From: Bacteroidota bacterium
Lineage (GTDB): Bacteria > Bacteroidota > Bacteroidia > Chitinophagales > Chitinophagaceae
Length of the DNA stretch: 11,618 nucleotides
Direction: 5' to 3'
Assembly (NCBI GenBank): GCA_023392575.1
Contig: JAEVYV010000218.1
Location: 1 to 11,618 of the forward strand
Under the pieces are notes generated by a model. The model was not told the DNA's origin, did no database searches, and saw only the letters and a program-made list of their open reading frames with translations. Positions within the stretch are counted from its first letter, which is position 1; every line of letters begins with the position of its first letter. The translations under genes and the position numbers were made by a program. Shown here piece after piece: positions 1 through 7,630 of the stretch.

Positions 1-1579
1 TGAAATAAAACACGCCGGCAACCCCGGCAGCTTTGACTACAAACAATACAGCCTGTTTCAGGGCATTACCCACCAGGTTTACCTAACGGCAACAGACTTT
101 GAACTCCTTCCCCACAAAACCAAAAACCTTTTTGAAGAAACGATCTTCAACAGCCGCACCTGGTTATTGAATGTTTTAAAAAAATACATCCGGGGCGTCA
201 AAGAGCAGGGGCTTGCCGAGGCCCTGCTGATCGGGTACAAGGACGATCTGGATAAAAACCTGGTGCAGGCCTACTCCAACACCGGCGTGGTGCATGTGAT
301 TGCCATATCGGGCCTGCACCTGGGGTTGATCTACTGGTTGCTGCTGTTGCTCACCAGGCCCTTTACAAAAAACAAACACCTGGCCTGGCCCCGGCAGCTG
401 GTGATTGTGGTGGGTCTTTGGTCCTTCAGCCTTTTGGCCGGGGGCCAGCCTTCGGTGTTGCGTTCTGCGGTTATGTTTAGCTGTATGGCCCTGGGCGAAG
501 TGCTGTCCCGAAAGACTTCCATCTACAACACGCTGGCCCTTTCGGCCTTTCTGTTGCTTTGCTACAACCCCTACTGGCTGTGGGATGTCGGCTTTCAGCT
601 TTCCTATGCCGCCGTGGCCAGCATCATCATGTTTTTTCGCCCTGTATACAACTGGTTTTATTTTTCCAATAAGCTCCTCGATTTTCTCTGGAAGCTAAAT
701 GCGGTAACCATTGCCGCCCAGCTGCTGACCCTACCGGTAAGTGTTTACCATTTTCACCAAATACCCACGCTGCTGCTGTTTACCAATATGTTGGCCGTGC
801 CCCTGTCCAGCATCATCCTGATTGGAGAAATCATTTTGTGTGCCCTGTTTTTTCTTGAGCCCCTGGCCTTGGGCTTCGGCAACATCCTGACGCAACTGAT
901 CTATTTTATGAACACCTACATCGAACGGTTTGACAGCCTTTCCTTTTCTGTGTGGAACGGGCTTTCCATCAGCATTTTTCAAACCCTGCTTTTATGGGCG
1001 CTTATCCTGGCTTTTTGCTCTTGGCTGATGGAGAAGAAAAAAGGTTTTTTATGGGTGGGGATGGTGGGTTTGGTCCTGTTTCTGTCGCTGCGCCTGGTCT
1101 CGTTTGTACAAACCCACCAACAGAAAAAATTAATCGTTTATAACGTTCCCCGGCATCAGGCCATTGATTTGGTCGTTGCCCACCGCTATTATTTTATTGG
1201 CGACTCCGCCGTGCTCTACGATGATTTTATCCGAAACTTCCACCTGCAACCCTCGCGGATACAAAACAGGACCCGTTGGGGTGGAGTTCATCTGCCGCCG
1301 GTTAAAAACTTTGATTTTTACCACAAACGCATTGCCCTTGTAGACTCAACCTGGAACGTACAGGCCCAGCCGTCCGGCGCCCCGCTTGATCTGTTGATCC
1401 TTTCCGGCAACCCCAGGCTTTCCCTTTCCGCACTGGTTCCATCCTTGGCGGTCCGGCAGATTGTGATCGATGGTTCCGTTCCTGCCTGGAAGGCCAGGCT
1501 TTGGAGGCGGGACTGCGACTCGCTTGGCATCCCCTGTCACGATGTTGGTGAAAAAGGCGCTTTTGTGCTGAACTTATAG
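1..1579 (+). CDS. comEC: ComEC/Rec2-family DNA uptake channel (5' truncated)
   Basis: Inner-membrane channel protein of natural transformation, thought to carry single-stranded DNA into the cytoplasm. The frame is open from base 2, so the gene starts upstream of the window; 525 residues are visible. A TTG at 167 is internal and not the start. Visible order: the end of the DUF4131/OB-like region (NPGSFDYKQY, typical of the family), then the competence domain with the signature ISGLHLGL (nt 305-328), the QPSVLRSA motif, the DVGFQLSYAA motif and many hydrophobic helices, then a soluble C-terminal part. In family members with a metallo-beta-lactamase-like C-terminus a HxHxDH motif is expected; here the matching place reads LILSGNP (about nt 1394-1414) and no such motif is seen, so a hydrolase activity is unlikely from this copy. 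The end GAFVLNL is intact. Family assignment is secure; whether the organism is competent is unknown. Confidence 0.93.
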   Translation, partial: EIKHAGNPGSFDYKQYSLFQGITHQVYLTATDFELLPHKTKNLFEETIFNSRTWLLNVLKKYIRGVKEQGLAEALLIGYKDDLDKNLVQAYSNTGVVHVIAISGLHLGLIYWLLLLLTRPFTKNKHLAWPRQLVIVVGLWSFSLLAGGQPSVLRSAVMFSCMALGEVLSRKTSIYNTLALSAFLLLCYNPYWLWDVGFQLSYAAVASIIMFFRPVYNWFYFSNKLLDFLWKLNAVTIAAQLLTLPVSVYHFHQIPTLLLFTNMLAVPLSSIILIGEIILCALFFLEPLALGFGNILTQLIYFMNTYIERFDSLSFSVWNGLSISIFQTLLLWALILAFCSWLMEKKKGFLWVGMVGLVLFLSLRLVSFVQTHQQKKLIVYNVPRHQAIDLVVAHRYYFIGDSAVLYDDFIRNFHLQPSRIQNRTRWGGVHLPPVKNFDFYHKRIALVDSTWNVQAQPSGAPLDLLILSGNPRLSLSALVPSLAVRQIVIDGSVPAWKARLWRRDCDSLGIPCHDVGEKGAFVLNL

Positions 1580-1592
1580 CACCTTACCTTTG
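1561..1592 (+). promoter_or_regulatory. Bacteroidota-type promoter for purH
   Basis: A full match to the -7 element TAnnTTTG (TACCTTTG, 1585-1592) lies 19 bases after a TTTTG (1561-1565) that serves as the -33 element. This is the phylum's usual promoter layout. Transcription would begin around 1598, giving purH a leader of roughly 30 bases. The -33 part lies inside the last codons of comEC. No PurR-type operator or riboswitch is visible in the short leader. Confidence 0.7.
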
Positions 1593-1626
1593 CGCCTTCT
1601 CTGGACGATCTACTCAATTTTTTCTC

Positions 1627-3135
1627 ATGAACAAACAAATCACATCTGCGCTTATCTCTGTTTTTTATAAAGACGGACTGGAACCCCTGGTGCGGGAACT
1701 GCACAACCAAGGGGTAACCATTTATTCAACCGGCGGCACCCAAAATTTTATTCAAAACCTGGGAATTGGCGTTACGCCTGTCGAAGACCTTACCTCCTAT
1801 CCGTCTATTTTGGGCGGACGGGTAAAAACCCTGCACCCTTCGGTTTTTGGGGGCATTCTGGGCAGAAGAAATAACGAACAGGACCAACAGGAGATGCAGG
1901 AATACGAGATCCCAGCCATTGACCTGGTGATTGTGGACCTGTATCCTTTTCAGGAAACCGTGGCCCAAACCACAGAGGAAAAGCTAATCATTGAAAAAAT
2001 TGACATTGGTGGTCCATCCATGATCCGGGCGGCGGCCAAAAACTTCAGCGATGTGGCTGTTGTGGCCTCCAAAGATGATTATCAGCCCCTGGTTCACCTG
2101 TTGCAACAACAAAACGGGGTGCTGACCTTGGAACAACGCCGCAGCTTTGCGGCCAAAGCCTTTCGCATTGTGGCCGATTACGACATCGCCATTGACAACT
2201 ACTTCCACAAAGAAGCCCCGTTAACGGTGCTGGGTGCCGGCCGGCAAACCGTGCTGCGCTATGGAGAAAACCCCCACCAGCAAGCCGTTTTTTATGGCAA
2301 CCTTAACGAGTGCTTCGATCAGCTACACGGAAAGGAAATCTCCTACAACAACCTGGTGGATATTGATGCCGCCATAGAACTGATCAAGGAATTTGAAGAA
2401 ACCACCTTTGCCATCATCAAACACACCAATGTGTGCGGCATTGCCAGCCGGGCAAGCGTGGAAGAAGCATGGAAAGAGGCCTTGGCCGGCGACCCGGAAA
2501 GTGCTTTTGGCGGCGTACTGGTCTGCAATAAAGAAATAGATACCGCTACGGCAGAAGCCATCAACGAAATCTTTTTTGAGGTATTGATGGCGCCGTCTTT
2601 TTCAGCCGAGGCCCTGGAAAAATTGAAAACAAAGAAAAACCGGATCTTACTGCAATTAAAAAATACCCACACCACTGCCATTGTTTACAAAAACGCCGTG
2701 AACGGCACCCTGCAACAAGGCAAGGACAACGGCAACTACGAAAAATGGGAAGAAGCTGGAGGCCGCCCCTCCACCGAAGCCGAAAAACAGGACCTTGTTT
2801 TTGCCAACCTGGTGTGCAAGCATTTAAAATCAAACGCCATTGCCCTGGTAAAAAACCGGCAGTTGGTGGGCAAGGGCTGCGGACAAACCAGCCGCATCGA
2901 CGCCCTGCGTCAGGCCGTTGAAAAAGCAAAACAATTCAATTTTGATTTAAGCGGCTCGGTTATGGCCAGCGATGCCTTTTTCCCTTTTAACGACTGTGTA
3001 AAAATGGGACACGAAGCCGGCGTTGCGGCGTTTATCCAACCCGGCGGCTCCATCAGGGATAAGGACAGCATTGATTACTGCAAAGAAAACAACCTGGCCA
3101 TGGTTCTGACCGGCATGCGGCATTTCAGGCACTAG
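1627..3135 (+). CDS. purH: Bifunctional AICAR formyltransferase / IMP cyclohydrolase
   Basis: Catalyses the last two steps of de novo purine synthesis in the cytoplasm: formyl transfer from 10-formyl-tetrahydrofolate to AICAR, then ring closure to IMP. The 502-residue protein is complete and of usual length. Residues 1-130 form the MGS-like cyclohydrolase domain, with STGGT (34-38) and ILGGRVKTLHP (61-71). The transferase domain follows, with RYGENPHQ (211-218), the catalytic Lys-His in KHTN (265-268), KSNAIAL (401-407), SDAFFPF (448-454), QPGGS (471-475) and the conserved C-terminal end LTGMRHFRH. KHTN is followed by VCG where many bacterial members have PCG, a mild variation. The ATG at 1627 gives the family's usual N-terminus (ALISVFYKDGL close behind it). 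The gene has its own promoter 35 bases upstream; the transporter gene follows 72 bases downstream without an obvious promoter. Confidence 0.98.
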   Translation: MNKQITSALISVFYKDGLEPLVRELHNQGVTIYSTGGTQNFIQNLGIGVTPVEDLTSYPSILGGRVKTLHPSVFGGILGRRNNEQDQQEMQEYEIPAIDLVIVDLYPFQETVAQTTEEKLIIEKIDIGGPSMIRAAAKNFSDVAVVASKDDYQPLVHLLQQQNGVLTLEQRRSFAAKAFRIVADYDIAIDNYFHKEAPLTVLGAGRQTVLRYGENPHQQAVFYGNLNECFDQLHGKEISYNNLVDIDAAIELIKEFEETTFAIIKHTNVCGIASRASVEEAWKEALAGDPESAFGGVLVCNKEIDTATAEAINEIFFEVLMAPSFSAEALEKLKTKKNRILLQLKNTHTTAIVYKNAVNGTLQQGKDNGNYEKWEEAGGRPSTEAEKQDLVFANLVCKHLKSNAIALVKNRQLVGKGCGQTSRIDALRQAVEKAKQFNFDLSGSVMASDAFFPFNDCVKMGHEAGVAAFIQPGGSIRDKDSIDYCKENNLAMVLTGMRHFRH

Positions 3136-3145
3136 AAACAAGAAA

Positions 3146-3182
3146 GATGATTGTTGGTAGAAGGTTGCCTTCTGCCGTCATC
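3146..3182 (+). other. Imperfect hairpin between purH and the transporter gene
   Basis: GGTAGAAGG (3156-3164) pairs with CCTTCTGCC (3168-3176) across a 3-base loop, nine pairs including one G-U. Outside this, GATGA (3146-3150) can pair with TCATC (3178-3182), leaving a small asymmetric internal loop. No T-run follows on either side, so it is not a standard intrinsic terminator. It could be an RNA processing or mRNA-end stabilising element for purH, or a Rho-independent stop of an unusual type. Confidence 0.45.
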
Positions 3183-3207
3183 TGTCCCCTGCCAACGATC
3201 ATCCATC

Positions 3208-4203
3208 ATGAGCAACGACTCCAACATATCAAAGTCCTTTATCAGCGATGCCCAAAACAATTTGAATGTGGCGGTGCGGTATATGGCCTACCTCAACCCC
3301 TTGCGCATTCACAAACGCGGCACCCGGGCCAAGGCGGTGTTTGCCCTGGTGCTGGTGTGCTTTTTCTGGGGCACTACCTGGCTGGCGTCCAAGGAAGCGG
3401 TAAAGCACATGCCGGCCCTGCAAATGGCAGGCATCCGGCAGTTTTTGGGCGGGGTGTTCTATGTGTTGTTTTTTCTGTCGAAAGGCGCCCGGCTGCCGCG
3501 GGGAAAAGAATGGCTTGCCATCCTAATTCTCAGTTTCCTGAACTTTTTTTTAAGCAACGGTCTTTCCACCTGGGGCGTTAAATATATTTCGGCCGGACTG
3601 GGTTCGATCATTGGCGCTATTTTTCCGCTTTGGTTGGTGGTTATTGGGCTGTTGGGCTCGCAAACCAAGCTAAAACCCAAAGCCGTGGCCGGCCTGCTGT
3701 TGGGCTTTGCCGGCATTTGCGTGATTTTTTACGAGCACCTGCATGATTTCTTCAATGCCGATTTTCGCTTTGGAATTTTTCTTTCACTGGCCTCAACCCT
3801 ATCCTGGGCCTTTGGCACCCTTTATACCAAAAAGCATGCAGCCCACTTCAATCCCTATTTTGGATTGGGCCTGCAAATGTTGCTTTCGGGCATTTCGTTG
3901 TTTAGTGTTTCCCACCTGGGCAACAACGCCATTGCGCTTTCTGCCATTCCCTGGCAATCATGGGCTTCCATTGCCTACCTGGTAGTGTTTGGGTCCATCA
4001 TTTCTTTTATTGCGTATTTGTACGCCTTGCAAAACCTGCCCACCGAGCAGGTTTCCATCTATGCCTACATCAATCCCATTGTAGCGGTTTTCCTGGGCTG
4101 GCTGATCTTTGGTGAAATGCTAACCCCTTTTATCATGGCAGGTGTATTAATCACCCTGTACGGGGTTTACCTGGTGAACCGGGCCTCGGTGAAAATTAAA
4201 TAG
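3208..4203 (+). CDS. EamA/DMT-family membrane transporter
   Basis: Inner-membrane carrier of the drug/metabolite transporter superfamily; the substrate cannot be told from sequence. The 331-residue protein has two EamA repeats, about residues 42-174 and 188-324, together about ten membrane helices. FFWGTTWLASK (52-62) near the first helix and INPIVAVFLGWLIFGE (288-303) in the last part are family hallmarks. I chose the ATG at 3208. A TTG at 3151 would add 19 residues that are not family-like and would run through the hairpin upstream. An ATG at 3283 would remove a 25-residue hydrophilic N-terminal stretch and is also possible, since most family members begin only 10-15 residues before the first helix. 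It probably shares transcription with purH. Its 3' end overlaps the convergent deacetylase-like gene by 8 bases. Confidence 0.88.
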   Translation: MSNDSNISKSFISDAQNNLNVAVRYMAYLNPLRIHKRGTRAKAVFALVLVCFFWGTTWLASKEAVKHMPALQMAGIRQFLGGVFYVLFFLSKGARLPRGKEWLAILILSFLNFFLSNGLSTWGVKYISAGLGSIIGAIFPLWLVVIGLLGSQTKLKPKAVAGLLLGFAGICVIFYEHLHDFFNADFRFGIFLSLASTLSWAFGTLYTKKHAAHFNPYFGLGLQMLLSGISLFSVSHLGNNAIALSAIPWQSWASIAYLVVFGSIISFIAYLYALQNLPTEQVSIYAYINPIVAVFLGWLIFGEMLTPFIMAGVLITLYGVYLVNRASVKIK

Positions 4204-5518
4204 TTCCCTTTGTTAGGGCTGCTATGAATTGCTGGTAGGCTTCCCGCCAGCCCACAAACGCTCCTGCGGTGCCCAAAAAGCTGTTGTGCCAGATGGTGAT
4301 CAACGTGCCGTTTACCTGCCGGGTTATTTGATAATACCGGGTCATCTCCTCCAGGGCCTGTTCGGCGGTCAGCTTTTGTTCGTAATACGCATTGGCATCC
4401 ATAAAACAAAATGGATGAACGAGCAACGGGGTTGGCTCCTCGCTTTTCAGATCGTACCAAAAAAAAGAACTGGCAACGGAGGCCCTGAACCCATTGATGC
4501 TGCCATAGCCCATGGAATAATCGTGGGTAAGGCCGGCAGCCAGCAGGTTTCGGTAAGTAGCCGGCAGCTCAAAGCGGATAAAATGCTGGCGGGAAGAAAC
4601 GACCGGATGCTTGACCAGTTGCTCCAGCCAGGTTTTTTCTTTGTGCAGCAACGACGGCACATCCGTACTGGCCCAGGAAGGATGCAACGCCGAAGCGTAC
4701 CGGGAATCAATATCCTGGATCAGATGTCGGAACTCCTTGTTTCCCACATCAATATTTTTGTCGTACTTCCCTTTTTGCTGCGCCACCAAAAAGAAATAAA
4801 CGGGGCTGAGCCGGTACTGCCGGTGCAGTTCGTCCATCCATTCATAGGCATCAAAAGGATCGGGGCGTTTGTTGCGCAAAACGCCAATGCGGCCCGACAT
4901 GGCCCGCCAGTTCCCGGTGGCAAAGAGTTTTAAAACCGCTCCGGCATTTCGTTTCAGCCCTTTGTTGCGGTAGCTCCACGCCATATCAATGTCATAAGTA
5001 GGAAGAAAAGCAAATGGCGAGTGCGGGGTGGCAAACAAAGCGTTTTTTTCTGCCAGCAGGCTTCGGAATTCTTCCAGCCAAATATTGACCAGGGGTTGGT
5101 GCAGAAAATTTTCGCGGAAGGCAAGGCTGTTTTCGTGGGCATACCGGCCAAACAGGTCTTTTTTATGCGGGAGGTATTCTTCGTAACGGGTAATGAGGTA
5201 AAATACCGCGGCAAAAAGATCAAAGGCCACGTCTCCCTCGGTCTTAAAAAACATCTTTTGGCCCTTGTGCTCAAAACACTCGGTTTTGACGGGATGCACG
5301 GCCGATTCAAAAAGCAGGACATGGGGGTGGATCCAGACTTCATCCGCCGCCAACCGACGGTAACTGTAGTTGATCTTGCAAGCCACCTCCGACTTCAAAA
5401 ACCCGCCTTCGTCCGAGGTTAGTTTAAACGGGTGCCCATAATAACGGGACAGGAAATCAACAAGGTATTGGAGGCGGGGCGTAGTGGCGTGACTGTAGAT
5501 TAAAGCCGCATACGTCAT
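4196..5518 (-). CDS. DUF7033 / NodB-like polysaccharide deacetylase family protein
   Basis: A 440-residue protein of a Bacteroidota family related to carbohydrate esterase 4 (NodB-like barrel), usually annotated as polysaccharide deacetylase. The N-terminal part (about 1-165) matches the DUF7033 type, with FDLFAAVFYLITRYEEY (99-115). The barrel part begins with TYDID (174-178), which stands where CE4 enzymes have their TFDD metal/catalytic motif. It continues with HPSW (279-282), SRQH (309-312), DYSMGYG (333-339) and IWHN (409-412), candidate metal or active-site residues. The second CE4 motif normally has two histidines (HxxxxH); only one is plain here, so the reaction is uncertain. No signal peptide is seen, so a cytoplasmic role on a precursor is possible. 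The ATG at 5518 shares its A with the lutB stop codon (TAATG), which implies translational coupling and decides the start over a TTG two codons upstream. Confidence 0.83.
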   Translation of the reverse strand: MTYAALIYSHATTPRLQYLVDFLSRYYGHPFKLTSDEGGFLKSEVACKINYSYRRLAADEVWIHPHVLLFESAVHPVKTECFEHKGQKMFFKTEGDVAFDLFAAVFYLITRYEEYLPHKKDLFGRYAHENSLAFRENFLHQPLVNIWLEEFRSLLAEKNALFATPHSPFAFLPTYDIDMAWSYRNKGLKRNAGAVLKLFATGNWRAMSGRIGVLRNKRPDPFDAYEWMDELHRQYRLSPVYFFLVAQQKGKYDKNIDVGNKEFRHLIQDIDSRYASALHPSWASTDVPSLLHKEKTWLEQLVKHPVVSSRQHFIRFELPATYRNLLAAGLTHDYSMGYGSINGFRASVASSFFWYDLKSEEPTPLLVHPFCFMDANAYYEQKLTAEQALEEMTRYYQITRQVNGTLITIWHNSFLGTAGAFVGWREAYQQFIAALTKGTI

Positions 5519-6894
5519 TAGCAATTATTTCTTTCTTTCCACAATTGATTGAATGATTTTTTGGGGAAGGCCAGCTCGCTTCTGTGTTGCTTCCATTGCT
5601 TCACAAAGGTGCTGACCACCCAGGTTTTTATGGGAGCCGAGCCCATGTTCATCAAGCGCCGGTTCAGCATAGCTTGTTTCCAAAATTTCCAGGCCAGTTT
5701 TTCGCCAAAAGCCGCCCCGCCTTCGGCAACCGCTTCGCGGCGATTTTCCAAAAGCAATTCGTGCAGGTTGATTTTTACCGCACACACTTCGGTGCAGTTG
5801 CCGCAAAGCGACGAAGCATAGCTCAAATGCTTCCATTCCTGCATCTCTTTTAAATGGGGGGTGATGACCGAACCAATCGGCCCGCTGTAGGTGGTGTTGT
5901 AGGTGTGGCCGCCAATATTTTTGTACACGGGACAGGCGTTCAAACAGGCCCCGCAGCGAATGCAGTATAAAGACTCCCGGGCTTTTGGATTGGCCAACAA
6001 ATTGGTGCGGCCATTGTCCAAAAGAATCACGTACATCTCCTCCGGCCCGTCGTTTTCGTTCACCTGGCGCGGCCCGGTGATGATGGAGTTGTACGAGGTC
6101 ACCCGCTGTCCGGTACCGTAGGTAGCCAGCAGGGGCCAAAGCAAACCCAGATCGGTCAGGGAGGGAATTACTTTTTCAATGCCCACAATGGCAATATGCG
6201 TTTTGGGCCAGGCGGTGCTCAACCGGGCGTTGCCTTCGTTTTCGGTAAGGGCAATGCCGCCCACGTCGGCAACAATGAAGTTGGCCCCGGTGATGCCTAT
6301 TTCTGCCTGCATGTATTTTTCCCGCAGTTTTTGGCGGGCCACCAGGGTGAGCTGGCTGGGGGTAAGCTGGGGATCGGTGCCCAGTTTTTTGGCAAACAAC
6401 CTGGCCACATCCTCCTTGCTTTTGTGCATGGCCGGAGTCACAATATGATAGGGCGGTTCTCCGTCTAATTGCTGAATGTATTCTCCCAAATCGGTTTCCA
6501 CGCTTTCAATGCCGTTCTGCTCCAAAAACTGATTGAGGTGCAGTTCCTCTGTCACCATGCTCTTGCTTTTCACAATGGTGGAGCATTTTTTTTCCCGGCA
6601 AATCCGGAGAATTTCGTTTAGGGCTTCCTCCGCGGTTTCTGCCCAGATCACCTTTGCGCCTCTTTTGGAGATTTGCGCTTCAAAGGTTTCGAGTTGTTTG
6701 TCCAGGGTTTCAATAGCCCGCCACTTAATGTTTTTGACTTTTTCCCGCGCCAGGTTTACATCGGTAAATTGTTGTTTGCCCACCGGCACGACGGCGTTGT
6801 AGCGGGACATGTTGAAGTTGATCTTGCGGCGGTGTTCCCGGTCAGCAGCTTTGATGGTGCTTTTGGCAATAAAAACAGATGATTGCTCCGACAT
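5518..6894 (-). CDS. lutB: LutB/LldF-type iron-sulfur protein
   Basis: LutB works with LutA and LutC in L-lactate oxidation in Bacillus subtilis and relatives. This 458-residue protein is of usual length (the B. subtilis protein is about 475). Residues 60-300 form the LUD domain (ITGANFIVADVGGIALTENEGN, from 201 on, is characteristic). The ferredoxin-like part has a complete first motif CxxCxxCxxxCP (Cys 311, 314, 317, 321) followed by VYKNIGGH and YSGPIG. The second motif has Cys 364, 367, 371 with Ala at 372 where Pro is usual. The C-terminal about 60 residues carry the tryptophan-rich tail of the family. No lutA or lutC lies beside it in the window. The gene starts 2 bases after the DUF3109 stop and overlaps the next gene by 1 base, so it is the middle of a three-gene operon. 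Family assignment is firm; the link to lactate is by homology only. Confidence 0.93.
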   Translation of the reverse strand: MSEQSSVFIAKSTIKAADREHRRKINFNMSRYNAVVPVGKQQFTDVNLAREKVKNIKWRAIETLDKQLETFEAQISKRGAKVIWAETAEEALNEILRICREKKCSTIVKSKSMVTEELHLNQFLEQNGIESVETDLGEYIQQLDGEPPYHIVTPAMHKSKEDVARLFAKKLGTDPQLTPSQLTLVARQKLREKYMQAEIGITGANFIVADVGGIALTENEGNARLSTAWPKTHIAIVGIEKVIPSLTDLGLLWPLLATYGTGQRVTSYNSIITGPRQVNENDGPEEMYVILLDNGRTNLLANPKARESLYCIRCGACLNACPVYKNIGGHTYNTTYSGPIGSVITPHLKEMQEWKHLSYASSLCGNCTEVCAVKINLHELLLENRREAVAEGGAAFGEKLAWKFWKQAMLNRRLMNMGSAPIKTWVVSTFVKQWKQHRSELAFPKKSFNQLWKERNNC

Positions 6895-6896
6895 GG

Positions 6897-7484
6897 TTAT
6901 TTCTTTTGCTCGTCTTCAAAATGCTCTATGGCTACTTGATGCAGGGCCGTATAAAAATCAGCTCCAAACTTACGAACGATTGCTTCCTTTAAAAACTGGT
7001 ACACCGGCAACTTCAGCTTTTTGCCCAGGGTGCAGGCCGGCTGGCAAAGCGTTTCCCGGGGCTCGTAGTTCAGCATGGTGTATTCCTTGGTTTTGGTGAT
7101 TTTGATGGGATAAAGATGACAGCTGATGGGCTTTTTCCATTCCATTTTTCCATCGTAATAAGCCTGCTCTATGGCACATTTGATGATCCCCTGGGCGTCG
7201 CGAAAGCCATAGGCACAGATTTTTCCATGGACCGTTGGCGTCACCCAGCCAAACTCCCGGTCGTACAAGTACCGGCCCTGCCGCTCAATTTCCTGCAAGC
7301 CTTCGGCCGTGAGGTAAGGCTTGATGACCGAAAAATGCTCATCCAGGATTTTTTTTTCTTCTTTTTGCAGCGGAGCCCCGGCGTCCCCATCTTCGCAACA
7401 ACCACCCTTGCATTTATGCAAATCGCACACAAACTGCGCCTGCACCACCTCGTCACTGATCAAAACATTATCAATTGCAATCAC
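6897..7484 (-). CDS. DUF3109 family cysteine-rich protein
   Basis: A 195-residue protein of the DUF3109 family, resembling the YkgJ-type zinc/iron-binding proteins; its biochemical role is not known. Nine cysteines are present: 20, 25, 29, 30, 90, 103, 122, 147 and 151, with the cluster CDLHKCKGGCC near the N-terminus and LCQPAC near the C-terminus. This pattern suggests a bound metal or iron-sulfur centre, but that is inference. It lacks a signal peptide and membrane segments. The start is GTG at 7484; the following ILIDxxLIS-like stretch (IAIDNVLIS) fits the usual N-terminus of the family and no ATG fits better. It heads the operon with lutB (2-base gap) and the deacetylase-like gene. A TACCTTTG promoter element lies just upstream, so the leader would be very short. 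Confidence 0.88.
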   Translation of the reverse strand: MIAIDNVLISDEVVQAQFVCDLHKCKGGCCEDGDAGAPLQKEEKKILDEHFSVIKPYLTAEGLQEIERQGRYLYDREFGWVTPTVHGKICAYGFRDAQGIIKCAIEQAYYDGKMEWKKPISCHLYPIKITKTKEYTMLNYEPRETLCQPACTLGKKLKLPVYQFLKEAIVRKFGADFYTALHQVAIEHFEDEQKK

Positions 7485-7498
7485 AACAACTATTTTGG

Positions 7499-7506
7499 CA
7501 AAGGTA
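7499..7506 (-). promoter_or_regulatory. Bacteroidota -7 promoter element for the DUF3109-lutB operon
   Basis: On the minus strand this reads TACCTTTG, a full match to TAnnTTTG and identical to the element upstream of purH. No clear TTG is seen at the -33 position, so the call rests on the -7 element and its place 14 bases before the GTG start. Transcription would begin around 7493, leaving a leader of fewer than ten bases. Confidence 0.5.
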
Positions 7507-7517
7507 ACCGCGGACGA

Positions 7518-7545
7518 TCAGGATTGATGAGGGATTAACAGGATA
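7518..7545. repeat. Short GGATT-type intergenic repeat (three copies)
   Basis: GGAT occurs at 7521, 7532 and 7541, about one helical turn apart; on the minus strand this reads as a series of ATCC(T) steps. From memory, intergenic runs of this kind (AATCCTG / CAGGATT series) recur in many Bacteroidota genomes, and this looks like a short worn copy. Function unknown. It lies just upstream of the promoter of the DUF3109-lutB operon. Confidence 0.35.
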
Positions 7546-7558
7546 TTTTTCATGGGAA

Positions 7559-7579
7559 GCAGCCGTGGAACACGGCAGC
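7559..7579. other. Small hairpin downstream of gldD
   Basis: GCCGTG (7562-7567) and CACGGC (7571-7576) form a perfect six-pair stem around a GAA loop; a GC pair continues outside one A-A mismatch. It lies about 50 bases beyond the gldD stop. No T-run follows on the minus strand, so it is at most a weak terminator for the mutY-gldD group. The rest of the spacer 7485-7630 holds nothing else I can name. Confidence 0.35.
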
Positions 7580-7630
7580 AAGTGCCGGCCTGCGTGTTGT
7601 GCGGCCAATCCGTTTCCCCTACGGGTTCAC

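Noticed and set aside
167..169. TTG at 167 as the start of comEC
   Set aside because: The frame is open to the left edge and the residues before it (NPGSFDYKQY and so on) are typical ComEC sequence, so the gene is cut by the window edge.
3151..3153. TTG at 3151 as the start of the transporter
   Set aside because: It would add a cysteine- and proline-containing stretch unlike the family and translate the hairpin; the ATG at 3208 is better.
3147..3581. Open + strand frame of 144 codons over the transporter start
   Set aside because: It overlaps the EamA gene in another frame; its product has no membrane pattern and no recognisable family.
4229..4933. Open + strand frame of 234 codons opposite the deacetylase-like gene
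   Set aside because: Antisense shadow of a well-supported family protein; the translation shows no domain and reflects the codon pattern of the other strand.
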